Source of the DNA: Bacteroidota bacterium
GTDB taxonomy: Bacteria; Bacteroidota; Bacteroidia; JACCXN01
Length of the DNA stretch: 59,604 nt
Direction: 5' to 3'
Assembly: GCA_013696965.1 (NCBI GenBank)
Contig: JACCXN010000041.1
Span: 1-59,604 of the forward strand
In this document: positions 35,154 to 45,200 of the stretch, piece by piece
How the letters are laid out: every line of letters begins with the position of its first letter
Numbering within the stretch: position 1 is the stretch's first letter
Position numbers and translations under genes: made by a program
Notes under the pieces: generated by a model
Databases searched by the model: none
Told to the model about the DNA's origin: nothing
Seen by the model: the letters and a program-made list of their open reading frames with translations, nothing else

Positions 35154-35350
35154 TTTTTTTTAAGGGAAGAATATTCCTAAAAATAGAGTTTTTCAAAACT
35201 CTTTTCAATCTCCTTCCCTTCTGCTTACCTTGATTTTTACATTGGTATAAGAATTGGAACACCACATATGACTTAAGTTATTCAGGAACCAATTGATGAT
35301 AACACCGCAGATAAGAGTATTTCATGCAAATTAAATCAGTTGCACTGAAA
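35154..35350. other. Gap after the outer-membrane gene
   Basis: No gene is visible. A small hairpin AGAGTTTT/AAAACTCT lies at 35185-35202, enclosed by AAGGGAAG (about 35162) and CTTCCCTT (35213-35220), which could form an outer stem. No clear T-run follows. Confidence 0.5.
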
Positions 35351-35381
35351 AAAAAAGGCGGCTAAAAAACCGCCTTTTTTA
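35348..35381. terminator. Bidirectional intrinsic terminator
   Basis: AAAAAAGGCGG (35351-35361) pairs with CCGCCTTTTTT (35370-35380) around an 8-base loop. With A and T runs at both ends it can end transcription of the convergent 34392-35153 (plus) and FKBP (minus) genes. Confidence 0.9.
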
Positions 35382-35479
35382 TTTATTTTGAAGTGCTTAT
35401 TTACTCCCAATCAACTCTATAAACAACTAATTAAAGATTTTTTTTGAACATTTTTTAAAATCGCTTTATAATGTTTGCT

Positions 35480-36172
35480 TTATTGAATCTCCAATAGTTC
35501 AATTTCGAAAATTAGGGGTGAAAAAGGTTCAATTACTCCACCAGCTCCTTCAGATCCGTATGCAAGTTTTGAAGGAATATACAATTTCCATTTAGATCCT
35601 TTTGACATCAAAAGCAAGGCCTCCTGCATTCCTGGAATTACACTTGAAACTGGGAATTTCATTGGCTCTCCCCTTTCATAGGAACTGTCAAATACAGATC
35701 CATCGAGCAACATTCCCTGATAATGAACCAATACACTATCTACTATGGTTGGTTTTGGTCCATCTGATTTAACTATAATTTCATATTGTAAGCCAGAGGC
35801 TGTTTCAAAAACACCCTTGCGTTTCTTGTTTTCTTCAAGAAATTTCTCTTCTATGATTTTATTGACATCAATTTTACGTTTTTCAAGATCAGCAATATAT
35901 TTTTGAACAACTCCAGTAGCTTGTTCTGGCTCAATTAACAGTTTTTTGGATAGCAAAACATCATTTACTCCCTGGATTAATAAATCAACATCTATAGTAT
36001 CAAGTCCGGCACTCTTAAGATTTTCACCGATACTTAAACCTAAGGCATAGCTAAATAGATCAGTTGGGTTTTCCAATGTGTTTGTATTTGATTTCTTCTC
36101 TGTTTTCTTTAATAAATTACAGGATGATAAAGCTCCAATCAACATTACTACAATGAATACTTGTTTTTTCAT
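35480..36172 (-). CDS. FKBP-type peptidyl-prolyl isomerase lipoprotein
   Basis: A 230-residue protein with a lipoprotein signal (MLIGALSSC, cysteine 19). An FKBP N-terminal dimerisation segment follows (about 40-110, LGLSIGENLKSAGL), then the FKBP catalytic domain (about 125-229: VLVHYQGMLLDGSVFDSSYERGEP, VIPGMQEALLLMSKGSKWKLYIPSKLAYG). The active-site aromatic and aspartate residues are present. It should speed folding of proteins in the periplasm or at the outer membrane. A minus-strand -7 box (TAAATTTG) lies at 36250-36257. Confidence 0.93.
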   Translation of the reverse strand: MKKQVFIVVMLIGALSSCNLLKKTEKKSNTNTLENPTDLFSYALGLSIGENLKSAGLDTIDVDLLIQGVNDVLLSKKLLIEPEQATGVVQKYIADLEKRKIDVNKIIEEKFLEENKKRKGVFETASGLQYEIIVKSDGPKPTIVDSVLVHYQGMLLDGSVFDSSYERGEPMKFPVSSVIPGMQEALLLMSKGSKWKLYIPSKLAYGSEGAGGVIEPFSPLIFEIELLEIQ

Positions 36173-36249
36173 TTCAAAATGGTTTTAAACTGTTAGGCCA
36201 CACTTTTAAAATAAAGTGAATAATGTAAATTAAAACAGTTGTTAGTTTA

Positions 36250-36257
36250 CAAATTTA
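36250..36257 (-). promoter_or_regulatory. -7 promoter box for the FKBP gene
   Basis: Read on the minus strand it is TAAATTTG, about 78 bp before the ATG at 36172. No -33 box was found. Confidence 0.35.
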
Positions 36258-36428
36258 AATACTTTCTAATCTCTATTAAATTTAATTAAATTTCTGCAAA
36301 GGTCCTAAAGTTTGATAAACTACAAAATGATTATTGCAAATACAGTTAATTAAATCATTTGTTGATGCAGAAAAGAGATGGAAAGATTGGAAATTAAAAA
36401 GAGGAAGCGTATTACTTTATTTGTAAAC

Positions 36429-36773
36429 TTAGTCTTTGGTTGAAGAACCAAATTTGTTTTTAAACTTAAGCAATATACTTGAAAATGATGATGTTAATAA
36501 ACTAGCAAGCGGTTTAATTGCAAAAGAAGGAAGTTTAGTGTATTTTTTTGCAATTCCTTTGAAAACCATGCCTGCAATTTGAATTGAAGCATAACCCACG
36601 ACTGAATTTTTAATAAAATCAGGTATGTATTTTTGAAAAGGGGCATCAGTATCAGGAAAAACATTTTGAATTTTCTTTATTCCATCCTTAAGCACTTCAC
36701 GGTGCATTTCCCTGCGCACTTTGAGTTCAAGTCTCTGAAGTTTTAATTGTTCAATGTTATTAATTTTCTTCAT
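36429..36773 (-). CDS. Hypothetical protein of the YtxH/holin-like cluster
   Basis: A 114-residue basic protein. It has an N-terminal amphipathic helix (IEQLKLQRLELKVRREMHREVLKDG written in pieces as IEQLKLQRLEL and KVRREMHREV), then a moderately hydrophobic stretch (VVGYASIQIAGMVFKGIA) and another (FAIKPLASLLTSSFSSILL). No known domain. Its start overlaps the end of the holin-like gene by 14 nt, so it is the last gene of a three-gene operon. Confidence 0.8.
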   Translation of the reverse strand: MKKINNIEQLKLQRLELKVRREMHREVLKDGIKKIQNVFPDTDAPFQKYIPDFIKNSVVGYASIQIAGMVFKGIAKKYTKLPSFAIKPLASLLTSSFSSILLKFKNKFGSSTKD

Positions 36774-37128
36774 CCTCTGATTTTAAACTATTTTGAATAC
36801 TACCAATGAAGTAATTCATAATAGGAATTATTAGAAGTTTTTTTCTGAAAATAAATAAGGCAATTACGAATATTAGATGAATTAAAGCAACCAGAAAATA
36901 GCCAGTAGATGCAGAATTAAAAACTTCAGAAAATTTTATAGACAGTCCAATACTTATTAAGATTATAATAACAAAACAAAACAACAGCAGGATTATAGCT
37001 GAAATAAGAGAAGAAAATGCCAGTGTTGACTTTTCTATCAATGTCAGTTTAAACAACTCAAGGTTGGTGTTAACATAACCTTTTATATGTTCATAATAAT
37101 ATTCTGCTTTTGATTTTAAATCATCCAT
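36760..37128 (-). CDS. Phage-holin-like (DUF1469-type) membrane protein
   Basis: A 122-residue protein with two long hydrophobic helices (about 37-65 and 77-100) after an amphipathic N-terminus, ending in a charged tail (SEDEEN). The pattern matches the small phage-holin-superfamily proteins common in Bacteroidota, which are usually chromosomal and not part of prophages. It lies 2 bp after the YtxH gene. The function is unknown, perhaps in envelope stress. Confidence 0.82.
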   Translation of the reverse strand: MDDLKSKAEYYYEHIKGYVNTNLELFKLTLIEKSTLAFSSLISAIILLLFCFVIIILISIGLSIKFSEVFNSASTGYFLVALIHLIFVIALFIFRKKLLIIPIMNYFIGSIQNSLKSEDEEN

Positions 37129-37130
37129 TA

Positions 37131-37406
37131 TTATTCTTTGATTATCTTATTGATTTCAGCGTCTATTTTATTAGAAAATTCATCCATTTTAGTAGAAAAT
37201 TTTTCCTTTACATCCTCAAGAATTTCTTTGCTTAACTCTTTTCCGTTTTCGACCTTGTCAAGCAACTCATTCGCTAAATCATCTATTGAGTTTTTAATTT
37301 TTTTTCTTGTTTTTGATCCTTTTTCAGGGGCAAGTAAAATCCCTAAGGCTGCTCCCGCAGCAAGACCGGCAAGCAATGCTAAAAATACTTTTGCATTTTT
37401 ATCCAT
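37131..37406 (-). CDS. YtxH-domain small membrane protein
   Basis: The ATG at 37406 gives MDKNAKVFLALLAGLAAGAALGILLAPEKGSKTRKKI (in part): a glycine/alanine-rich membrane helix followed by the APEKGSKTR box of the YtxH family, then a charged coiled coil. The upstream ATG at 37433 adds nine residues without family support. First gene of the three-gene operon with the holin-like and hypothetical genes. YtxH proteins are linked with general stress in Firmicutes. The function here is unknown. Confidence 0.85.
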   Translation of the reverse strand: MDKNAKVFLALLAGLAAGAALGILLAPEKGSKTRKKIKNSIDDLANELLDKVENGKELSKEILEDVKEKFSTKMDEFSNKIDAEINKIIKE

Positions 37407-37833
37407 TTTTTTGAAGTTATAAAGATTAAGCAAATCCAGAATAAAATTGCCATATCAGCTTAATCAGGTTGAAAATATACTTAGTAAGCGCATTATTTGT
37501 ATGCTGGAATAACAAATATAGTGTTTTTTTTAGTATTAATTGGTCGAGCATTTTTAATTTAATACGCATTAAAAACACAAGCTCTAAATACTGTTCAAAT
37601 AATTTTTTTGAACTAAAAAATTCCATTGTTCTGCACAGGAGAGAATTTTCAAAATTAGCCAAAAAAAATAATCAGATAAATTCTACGTTTAAATCGAATG
37701 GTTTGTTGAAATTTTATCAAATTCAATAGTAGCAGGCATTTAAAAGCCATCAAATCTCATTTTGTTGATACAATTTCAATTCTCTCATTAAAAATTGATA
37801 ATCAAACTCTTAAGTGTTTTTTTGTAAAAAAAA
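37407..37833. other. A/T-rich intergenic stretch
   Basis: Over 400 bases without a supported gene. Two overlapping open frames on opposite strands (37426-37662 minus, 37469-37729 plus) translate to K/N/F/I-rich sequence without family features and are most likely chance. Confidence 0.5.
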
Positions 37834-37863
37834 TTGCTTTAATAAATAAATCATTTATTTTTG
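37834..37863 (+). promoter_or_regulatory. Promoter of the small lipoprotein gene
   Basis: TTG at 37834-37836 is followed after 19 bp by TATTTTTG at 37856-37863. Both boxes and their spacing fit the Bacteroidota -33/-7 pattern. The ATG lies at 37887. Confidence 0.55.
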
Positions 37864-37886
37864 CATATAATATATCCTCTTAAAAT

Positions 37887-38015
37887 ATGAAAAAATTAAG
37901 TATAGTTGTATTGGCTTTGGCACTTGTTGGATCAGTTTTATCTTCATGCAAAAGCCATGAAAAATGCCCGGCATATGGGAAAGTATCCCAAACTGAGTCT
38001 GCTGTAAATTCCTAA
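37887..38015 (+). CDS. Very small lipoprotein (42 residues)
   Basis: The frame reads MKKLSIVVLALALVGSVLSS then CKSHEKCPAYGKV, ending NS. It is a complete lipoprotein signal with lipobox LSSC, cysteine 21, and a mature peptide of only 22 residues. A second cysteine in EKCPAYG resembles other short Bacteroidota lipoproteins with a C-x-AYG ending. A good promoter precedes it. A weak hairpin CCTG/CAGG with T-rich sequence follows. The role is unknown. Confidence 0.75.
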   Translation: MKKLSIVVLALALVGSVLSSCKSHEKCPAYGKVSQTESAVNS

Positions 38016-38254
38016 TTAAGCCCTGTTAATTCAGGTACTTTTTTGTTTTGGTGGAATTTTAACACCATAATTTGCTGTATGTCTTTAATTTCAATTAATT
38101 TGAAGCTTTTTTGAAAGTGTTTATTTTTTAATATTCACTTTTTTTCTTTTATATCCCCTTTAATTGAAGGATAAATTATACAAAAACTTAAATATTTCGA
38201 TTTTTAGCAATGGGAATTTCAAGCTGAAAAAAATCAAATTTTAAAAAGTCAAAT

Positions 38255-38659
38255 TCAAAAATTAAATTTAACCGTTTGTTTGATTTCTGCCTTTAAGCTT
38301 TTAGCCACAGGACAATTTAAAGCTGCATTTTTCAACAATTGTTTTTCCTTTTCAGAAAATTGATTTTCAGGCATTGTAAAATCTAAAATAATTTCACCTA
38401 CTCTCCTGGGCTCAGAAGCCATGATTTTAGATAGAGTAATTCTTGTGCCTTTAATATTTAAATTGTTATTATCAGCTACAATCCCCATAACAGTAAGCAT
38501 ACAAGAACCTAAGGAAGCACAAAGCAAATCAGTTGGGGAAAAGGCTAGTCCTTTACCATTGTTATCCACTGGAGCATCAGTATTTATTTTGCTTCCTGAT
38601 TTCAAATGCACTGATTCAGTGGTTAGATCACCCACATAATCTATTTTAGCTATTTCCAT
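38255..38659 (-). CDS. OsmC-family peroxiredoxin
   Basis: From the ATG at 38659 the protein starts MEIAKIDYVGDL, as usual in the family. The ATG at 38707 would add 16 hydrophobic residues and start inside the neighbour's promoter. The 134 residues contain the two reactive cysteines of OsmC: one in LGSCMLT and one in NCPVAKS. OsmC/Ohr proteins reduce organic hydroperoxides with thiols. This version lacks obvious Ohr-specific features, so the OsmC-like branch is named. It diverges from the gene at 38735. Confidence 0.9.
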   Translation of the reverse strand: MEIAKIDYVGDLTTESVHLKSGSKINTDAPVDNNGKGLAFSPTDLLCASLGSCMLTVMGIVADNNNLNIKGTRITLSKIMASEPRRVGEIILDFTMPENQFSEKEKQLLKNAALNCPVAKSLKAEIKQTVKFNF

Positions 38660-38690
38660 AAGCAAATGTAATAATTTAAAGGTAATTGCG

Positions 38691-38698
38691 TATATTTG
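38691..38698 (+). promoter_or_regulatory. -7 promoter box for the gene at 38735
   Basis: TATATTTG fits TAnnTTTG and lies 36 bp before the ATG. A minus-strand box TACATTTG at 38663-38670 stands only 3 bp before the chosen OsmC start, which would make that mRNA leaderless. Confidence 0.45.
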
Positions 38699-38734
38699 TA
38701 ATTGCATTTAAATGATACATTTATATCCTTCTGA

Positions 38735-39493
38735 ATGAAAAAAACACTGTTTCTAATTATTGGTATTTCCTTTGCTGTTTCAGCCTTTGTAAATGCACAA
38801 ATTCTTCCTCCTGATGGTGGAGAGTCTACAGGAGATGAAGTACTTTACAGAAACGAAATGCATGGTGGTGCTTTTATTCATTCCAATGGTTTGGGCTTGT
38901 TTTTCAGAAAAGGTAAGCATGTAACAGGCAAAAGAATGCTTTTTTATGAGATTGATCTTACCAATATAAAACATCCCAAAGGTTATAAAGGTATAAACCC
39001 TTTTGAAGAAAGAGCAAGACAATATGTTTATGGAAAACAGAATTCTTTTGCAGTTCTAAGGCCAGGAATCGGAATTCAAAATGTATTGCATAGTAAAAAC
39101 AGGAGAAAAGGCGTAGAAGTTAGATATCATTCCTATATAGGTGCCTCCTTGGGGTTTGTAAAACCTGTTTACCTTGAAATCATCAAACATGAGAACAATC
39201 AAAAAATTAATGTTATTGAAAAGTATGATCCTGAGCGTCATCATTTAGATAATATTTACGGCAAAGCTCCTTTTTCAAAAGGACTGGGAGAAACACGGTT
39301 ACAACCTGGAATTTATGGAAAATTTGGAATGAGTTTCGAATATTCCGGTTATGACGATTTTTTAAAAGCAATTGAAGCTGGAATAGTAGTGGATGCGTAT
39401 ACCGAAAAAGTTCCCCTAATGGCTTTAACTGACAACAACCGCGTTTTTATTAATTTCTATATCAGCTTTTTAATAGGAAAAAGAGAATTTTAA
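38735..39493 (+). CDS. Conserved secreted/outer-membrane protein of unknown function
   Basis: A 252-residue protein with a signal peptide (ending FVNA, cleavage about residue 22). The mature part has barrel-like strands (GGAFIHSNGLGLFFRKG, RMLFYEIDLTNIKHPKGYK, FAVLRPGIGIQNVL, VRYHSYIGASLGFVKPVYLEI) and a final FINFYISFLIGKREF. The pattern IDLTNIKHPKE in such proteins is common in Bacteroidota outer-membrane proteins. It lies 6 bp before lipA and is presumably co-transcribed with it, but no functional link is known. Confidence 0.78.
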   Translation: MKKTLFLIIGISFAVSAFVNAQILPPDGGESTGDEVLYRNEMHGGAFIHSNGLGLFFRKGKHVTGKRMLFYEIDLTNIKHPKGYKGINPFEERARQYVYGKQNSFAVLRPGIGIQNVLHSKNRRKGVEVRYHSYIGASLGFVKPVYLEIIKHENNQKINVIEKYDPERHHLDNIYGKAPFSKGLGETRLQPGIYGKFGMSFEYSGYDDFLKAIEAGIVVDAYTEKVPLMALTDNNRVFINFYISFLIGKREF

Positions 39494-39499
39494 CTAATT

Positions 39500-40387
39500 A
39501 TGTCCCATAACCATTCAGTAATAAAGGATGATTCTACAATCATTCAATCTCCCCGCAAACCTCATTGGCTAAGAGTAAAATTACCAACAGGAGAAAAATA
39601 TGCAAAAGTCAGAAAATTAGTAGATGAACATCAGCTTCATACGATCTGCCAAAGCGGGAATTGCCCTAACATGGGCGAATGTTGGGGAGCAGGAACCGCT
39701 ACTTTTATGATTCTGGGTAACATTTGTACACGGTCTTGCCGCTTTTGTGCAGTTGCAACTGGAAGACCAAAAGCAGTTGATACCAACGAACCAATGCGGG
39801 TGGCCGAATCAGTAAAATTAATGAATATCAAGCATTGCGTAATTACCTCTGTGGATCGTGATGATTTGAAAGATGGAGGATCCATAATTTGGGCTGAAAC
39901 AATAAAAGCGATAAGGGCAGAAACTCCTGCAACAACCATAGAAACTTTAATACCTGATTTCCAGGGAAAGTGGGAAAATTTAGAGCGAATTATTGAAGTA
40001 GCGCCTGAAATAGTTTCTCATAATATGGAAACTGTAAGAAGATTAACCAAACAGGTTAGGGTACAAGCAAAATACGATAGAAGCCTGGAAGTATTGAGAA
40101 GATTAAAAGAAGGTGGAATGAAAACCAAAACCGGAATAATGGCAGGACTTGGTGAAACCATTGAGGAAGTATTGGAAACCATGGATGAACTAGTTGCAGT
40201 TGGAGTTGATATTTTAACCATTGGACAATACCTTCAGCCTACTTCAAGTCATATTCCCGTAACAGAATTCGTTACTCCGGAAGTGTTTGAATTTTATAAA
40301 GTTGAAGGCTTAAAAAAAGGATTCAGAATAGTGGAAAGTGGTCCTTTGGTAAGATCTTCATACCATGCAGAAAAACATTTATTCTAA
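39500..40387 (+). CDS. lipA: Lipoyl synthase
   Basis: A 295-residue radical SAM enzyme that inserts two sulphurs into octanoyl groups on lipoyl-dependent enzymes. The auxiliary cluster cysteines are C50, C55 and C61 ([12 protein letters not shown]). The radical SAM cysteines are C76, C80 and C83 (CTRSCRFC). The C-terminal serine ligand of the auxiliary cluster is in RSSYHA. Length and order are typical. It follows the outer-membrane gene by 6 bp. Confidence 0.97.
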   Translation: MSHNHSVIKDDSTIIQSPRKPHWLRVKLPTGEKYAKVRKLVDEHQLHTICQSGNCPNMGECWGAGTATFMILGNICTRSCRFCAVATGRPKAVDTNEPMRVAESVKLMNIKHCVITSVDRDDLKDGGSIIWAETIKAIRAETPATTIETLIPDFQGKWENLERIIEVAPEIVSHNMETVRRLTKQVRVQAKYDRSLEVLRRLKEGGMKTKTGIMAGLGETIEEVLETMDELVAVGVDILTIGQYLQPTSSHIPVTEFVTPEVFEFYKVEGLKKGFRIVESGPLVRSSYHAEKHLF

Positions 40388-40457
40388 ATAACCAGAATTT
40401 TTGAGCGTTAAAAAAGTATGGCATTTTTACAATGACTCAAATTAAATAAGACATAAG

Positions 40458-41456
40458 ATGAAAAAAACAAGAATAGCAATTAATGGTTTTGGCAGAATTG
40501 GCAGAACATTTTTAAGAGCAATGCTTGATAATGATAAACTCGAAATTGTTGCAATTAACGACCTTACTAATCCAAAAACTCTCGCACATCTTTTTAAATA
40601 TGATTCTGTACATGGGGTTTATAAAGCAAATGTTAAAACAGAGGATAATTTTATAGTAATTGGTAACATCAAAATTCCTGCTTTTTCTGAAAAAAAACCT
40701 GAACTTCTCCCCTGGAAAGAACTTCAAGTTGACATAGTAATTGAGTCAACCGGTTTTTTTCTTACACGTGAATCAGCTTCAGGGCATATAAAGGCTGGAG
40801 CAAAAAAGGTGATTTTATCTGCCCCGGCAAACGATCCAGAAATAAAATCGGTGGTTATGGGTGTAAATGAACATATCCTTGACGGAACCGAGGATATCAT
40901 TTCCAATGCTTCCTGCACTACAAATTGTGCAGCACCAATGATAAAAGTATTGGATGAAAATTTCGGGATACAAGCTGCTCATATATTAACCATTCATTCT
41001 TATACTGGTGATCAGAGTTTGCATGATTCTCCCCATAAGGATCTTCGAAGAGCAAGAGCAGCTGCCATGTCAATAATTCCTACTTCCACTGGAGCAGCTA
41101 AAGCCATAACAAGTATTTTTCCGCATTTAAAAGGGAAAATGGGTGGTGCTGGAGTTCGGGTTCCGGTTCCTGATGGTTCTTTAACCGATATAACCTGCAC
41201 AATTAATAAACCTGCCACTTTTGATCAAATTAATGAAGCCTTTAATAAAGCTTGCATTGGTTCTTTAAAAGGAATTATGGAATATACCCTTGACCCAATA
41301 GTGTCTGTTGATATTGTTGGCAATCCACATTCCTGTGTTTTTGATCCCGAATTAACCTCTGTAATTGGAAATATGATAAAAGTTGTAGGATGGTATGATA
41401 ATGAGGCAGGATATTCAAACAGACTGGTAGACTTGATTTTAAAAATTAGAGATTAA
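40458..41456 (+). CDS. gap: Glyceraldehyde-3-phosphate dehydrogenase, type I
   Basis: A 332-residue glycolytic enzyme. The NAD loop INGFGRIGR lies at 8-16. The catalytic cysteine is C153 in NASCTTNC, with the histidine in the HSYTGDQ-type segment near 179. RAAAMSIIPTSTGAAKA and the C-terminal WYDNEAGYSNR are typical. The residue after the first glycine loop (ND near 34) is of the NAD-using type. It is separated from lipA by 70 bp and is likely a separate unit. Confidence 0.97.
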   Translation: MKKTRIAINGFGRIGRTFLRAMLDNDKLEIVAINDLTNPKTLAHLFKYDSVHGVYKANVKTEDNFIVIGNIKIPAFSEKKPELLPWKELQVDIVIESTGFFLTRESASGHIKAGAKKVILSAPANDPEIKSVVMGVNEHILDGTEDIISNASCTTNCAAPMIKVLDENFGIQAAHILTIHSYTGDQSLHDSPHKDLRRARAAAMSIIPTSTGAAKAITSIFPHLKGKMGGAGVRVPVPDGSLTDITCTINKPATFDQINEAFNKACIGSLKGIMEYTLDPIVSVDIVGNPHSCVFDPELTSVIGNMIKVVGWYDNEAGYSNRLVDLILKIRD

Positions 41457-41503
41457 TCTATTTGCCTTCTCATTGAATTTTGAGAGAGAGACAAAAAATG
41501 GAA

Positions 41504-42259
41504 TCATTGCTCGAACCGCTTGAGCTCAAGTTTATCTCCGTCATAAACTGCATAGCTGCAGTAATTCATCCACTCTCCTAAATTAATGTACCTGCTATTT
41601 TCTGAAAGTTGAATATCCAGTGGCAAATGCCTATGACCAAAAATAAAGTAATCGATTTTTTTAGCCTTTTTTAATTCTTCCTTACAAAATTGTACCAGCC
41701 ATTCATTTTCTTCTCCCAAAAAAATTTCGTCCTTTTTTCTGTTGATTTTCCTGCTCCTTGCACTAAAAAAATTTGCAATACCTATTCCTAAATTTGGATG
41801 GACCCATCCAAACATCCAATGGCTAAATTTACTTTTAAATACTTTTTTTATAAACTTATAACCTTTATCTCCAGGACCTAATCCATCTCCATGGCCTAAA
41901 TAAAATGATTTTCCTGCAATCTCTTTTTCAATCGGATTTCTATAAATAGTTACACCCAATTCTTTGGGCAGGTAATCAAAACACCACATATCATGGTTTC
42001 CTGTAAAAAAATGAACCGGAATTCCAGCGTCACATATTTCAGCAATTTTACCGAGTAATCTTACATATCCTTTAGGAACCACCGTTTTGTATTCAAACCA
42101 AAAATCAAAAACATCCCCCATAATATAAATTTCCTTAGCATCATTTTTAATTTCGTCCAACCACCTTACTATTTTTTTCTCCCGGTCCAAACTGCTTTTG
42201 TAATCGGGTACACCTAAATGAAAATCAGAAATAAAATAATATTTTTTCATCTGTTCCAT
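41504..42259 (-). CDS. lpxH: UDP-2,3-diacylglucosamine diphosphatase
   Basis: A 251-residue metallophosphoesterase. Metal-binding motifs in order are DFHLG (12-16), GDVFDFWFE, GNHDMW, GHGDGLG and FGHRHLP. It matches LpxH-like enzymes of Bacteroidota, which make lipid X in lipid A biosynthesis. The lpxK gene lies 8 kb away on the same strand. It starts 3 bp after the M1 peptidase stop, so these genes are co-transcribed. M4 (42250) is an alternative start that leaves the core intact. Confidence 0.93.
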   Translation of the reverse strand: MEQMKKYYFISDFHLGVPDYKSSLDREKKIVRWLDEIKNDAKEIYIMGDVFDFWFEYKTVVPKGYVRLLGKIAEICDAGIPVHFFTGNHDMWCFDYLPKELGVTIYRNPIEKEIAGKSFYLGHGDGLGPGDKGYKFIKKVFKSKFSHWMFGWVHPNLGIGIANFFSARSRKINRKKDEIFLGEENEWLVQFCKEELKKAKKIDYFIFGHRHLPLDIQLSENSRYINLGEWMNYCSYAVYDGDKLELKRFEQ

Positions 42260-42262
42260 TCC

Positions 42263-45200
42263 TTATAATTCGAATTTTCTAACTAAATTAAAAGGATTTA
42301 ATTGATGAAGATTAAGAATAAATCTAACTTTTTGAAGGTATTTAAGCTGATTTAAATCACTTGACATAGCCAGTGGAAAATATATTTCAAAAATATCCCT
42401 TACAACAACAACTGCTATACCTGTATTCCAGGCTAAACTAATTGCAGGATTTCCAGAATAGGAGGTTAATCCAAGATCTCCATATAAAGAAAGAGGAATT
42501 TTTCCGGGATAAGCAATTTTTATATTCATGCTGGCTAACCAATCATCAGAAAAAGCAAGTGTTGTGTAATTTTTAAATCCTCCATCATTTAATGGGAATT
42601 GCCTGCTTAACAAGCCCGATGATTCTCTACGTCCTAAGAATACATGATCATACATATAATCTGTATTACCAGCAATCCCATAATTAAAACGATTGCTTGA
42701 ACCATCATTGTATAGAAATTTTCCTGCAAACAATCTTATATCAACGCCTTTTGATGTTTTTTGATAAGAAAACTTATAATTAAATTCAAGGTTTGCCTTT
42801 ATAAATCCTTTGCCCTGCTGTATAGCTGCCTGGTAATTGTATGGATTAAGGGTTCTGGATTCTATAAATTTAAAATCTGCTTCGTTCACAAAATAGGAAG
42901 TGTTTCCCTGTGAAATACCTGTATAATTTCCTTCAAAATCATAGTGTGGAAAATCATAATCCTCCAAAATATTTACATTTCGAATACTCAGAAAATAATT
43001 TTTTGAACTTAAAGGATTCTTATTATTAAAATGAAAATGTACAGCAGGTTCTAATTTCTGGTAATGGTTTATATTGGGAGATGCAGATATAGCAAATTTT
43101 TCAGCATTTAATCCAAATCTAATATGTTTAAGAATCGAATTGTTTGGATAAATATTATAATTTAAATTTATTATTCCAGCTTCTCTTTTAGTGCCAAAGC
43201 TATACATAGGGGCTAGCAGATATTCAAACTTTTTTTGAGGTAGCGTATTATTGTAAAAAGCCACTCCAACCATAAATTTATTGTAATTATTCCAACCTAC
43301 TATGGGTGTATAAAAAATTTGTTTTTTTATAGGATGTTCAATACTACCAAGAAACTGAAATTTAACAGGGTTTGACTTTTTAAATAATCCATTTGTACGG
43401 GAAAAACCATTTCTACGGTTGATTTCAGGAATGTAATTCTCTGCATCTATAATTAACCTTTCAGATGAAGGAAAATTAACATTAAATGTTTTTTTACCCT
43501 CAAACCCCTCAAACCATTGATTAGCCAATACCGAATCAGCAGATACAGCAGAAATTGAAACAGGCGAAAGAATATCACCCTTGTTGGATATAGTAATATC
43601 ATAACAAACACCACTTTGGCCTTCCAAGCAATTGACCTTATTTATAGTGTTTAATTTGTAATTTATTTTTCCTGTGGTATTAATAATATCATTAAAAAAC
43701 CAAGGCATTTGTTTTCCTGCGTTTTCCTCAATTATTTTTTGTAAATCTTTAGGATAAGGATGCTTGAATTTCCATGTCTCGTAATACTTTTTCATTATTG
43801 GATCAAAAATATCGGGACTCATATAGGCTCTTAAATAATCGAAAACTATGGCTGATTTAGAATATACAATGGCACCATAATTAAGGGTAGTGTATTCAGG
43901 AGCAGGCAGTTCAATAGGTTGATCAAGATTTCTCCTGGCGTTTATCAGGTAAGAAAGCTCGTACTGTGTTTTATGTGAAAATTCATCCAGTCCAAAAGTT
44001 TTTGCCAGCCCTGCTTCCTTAGACATACCCATTATTCCTGCATTGGGATACTTGTTACGAAAATAGAGCATTTCATATAAGGAGTTGAGTCCTTCATCCA
44101 TCCAGGGATGCGTACGTTCATTAGAACCTAAAATTCCATAAAACCAATTGTGCCCTACCTCATGTATAATTACATTTTCAAGTGAAAAAGCATTCCCAGA
44201 AGTGCCAATAACAGTAATATTGGGATATTCCATGCCAGCACCAGCACTAATGGATCCGTCAACGGCTGTTACATGATTATAAGGATAATCACCCAACATT
44301 TTAGAATAAAAAAAAGTAGCATCATTTAAATATTCAATACTACTTTTCCACAATCTTGCTTCAGCATTGGTAAACATGGACCATAATTCCACTTTTCTCT
44401 TAGATTCAGGAAGTTCAACTTCTCCATAAAGAATATGGTATCTTTTATCTGCAAACCAGGCAAAATCATGAATGTTCTCCTGAACAAAAGTCAAGGTTTT
44501 TAGTTCTTTAGCAGATTCAGGAAAAGTATTTTCACTTTGGAATTCAACTATTTGCTCTGTTTTCTTTACCTTTTCCATCATCCACTCCCTTTCCTCCTCA
44601 CCGTTAACTAAATCTCCGGTGGAACCTACAACGTAATTGCTTGGCAGAGTAATGGAAACTTCAAAAGAACCAAATTCAGAATAGAATTCGCCCTGATGTA
44701 AATAAGGCATCTCATGCCAGCCTTTATTATCGTATACTGCTGGTTTTGGATACCATTGCGTAATCTGATATGCCTGACCAATATGCCCAAGCCTTGAAAA
44801 TAAACCATCAGGAATTTTTACAAAAAAAGGAGTTGAAATTGTAATTCTTTCTCCATGTGCAATAGGTGAAGGCAATGTTATTTTAGCAATATCAATATTT
44901 TTATTATCAAATTGCCATTGCACTTTATTGTTATTTACTTTAAAGTCAATACTATCGATATATCCGCGCTGCTTTTCCTCGGCAAAATAAAATTTAGTTT
45001 CTCCTAAACTCATCAGCTGATTTGCAAGGGCTGTAGAGTTGTTTCTATATGCATTAGGCCATAAATGCATATAAATTTCACTTAATGCATCAGGAGAGTT
45101 ATTGATGTATTCAATTTCTATAAAAGCACTTAATGTATGACTGGTATCATTCAGGCTTGCTTTGATTTTATAGTTAACCTGCTGTTGGAAGTACTCCTGG

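Noticed and set aside
36760-37128. Holin-like gene as evidence for a prophage
   Set aside because: No other phage genes are near. This protein type is widespread on Bacteroidota chromosomes together with YtxH proteins.
37426-37729. Overlapping frames on both strands near the YtxH gene (37426-37662 minus, 37469-37729 plus)
   Set aside because: A/T-rich sequence giving F/I/K/L/N-rich peptides with no family features. The two frames exclude each other, and neither has good promoter or start context.
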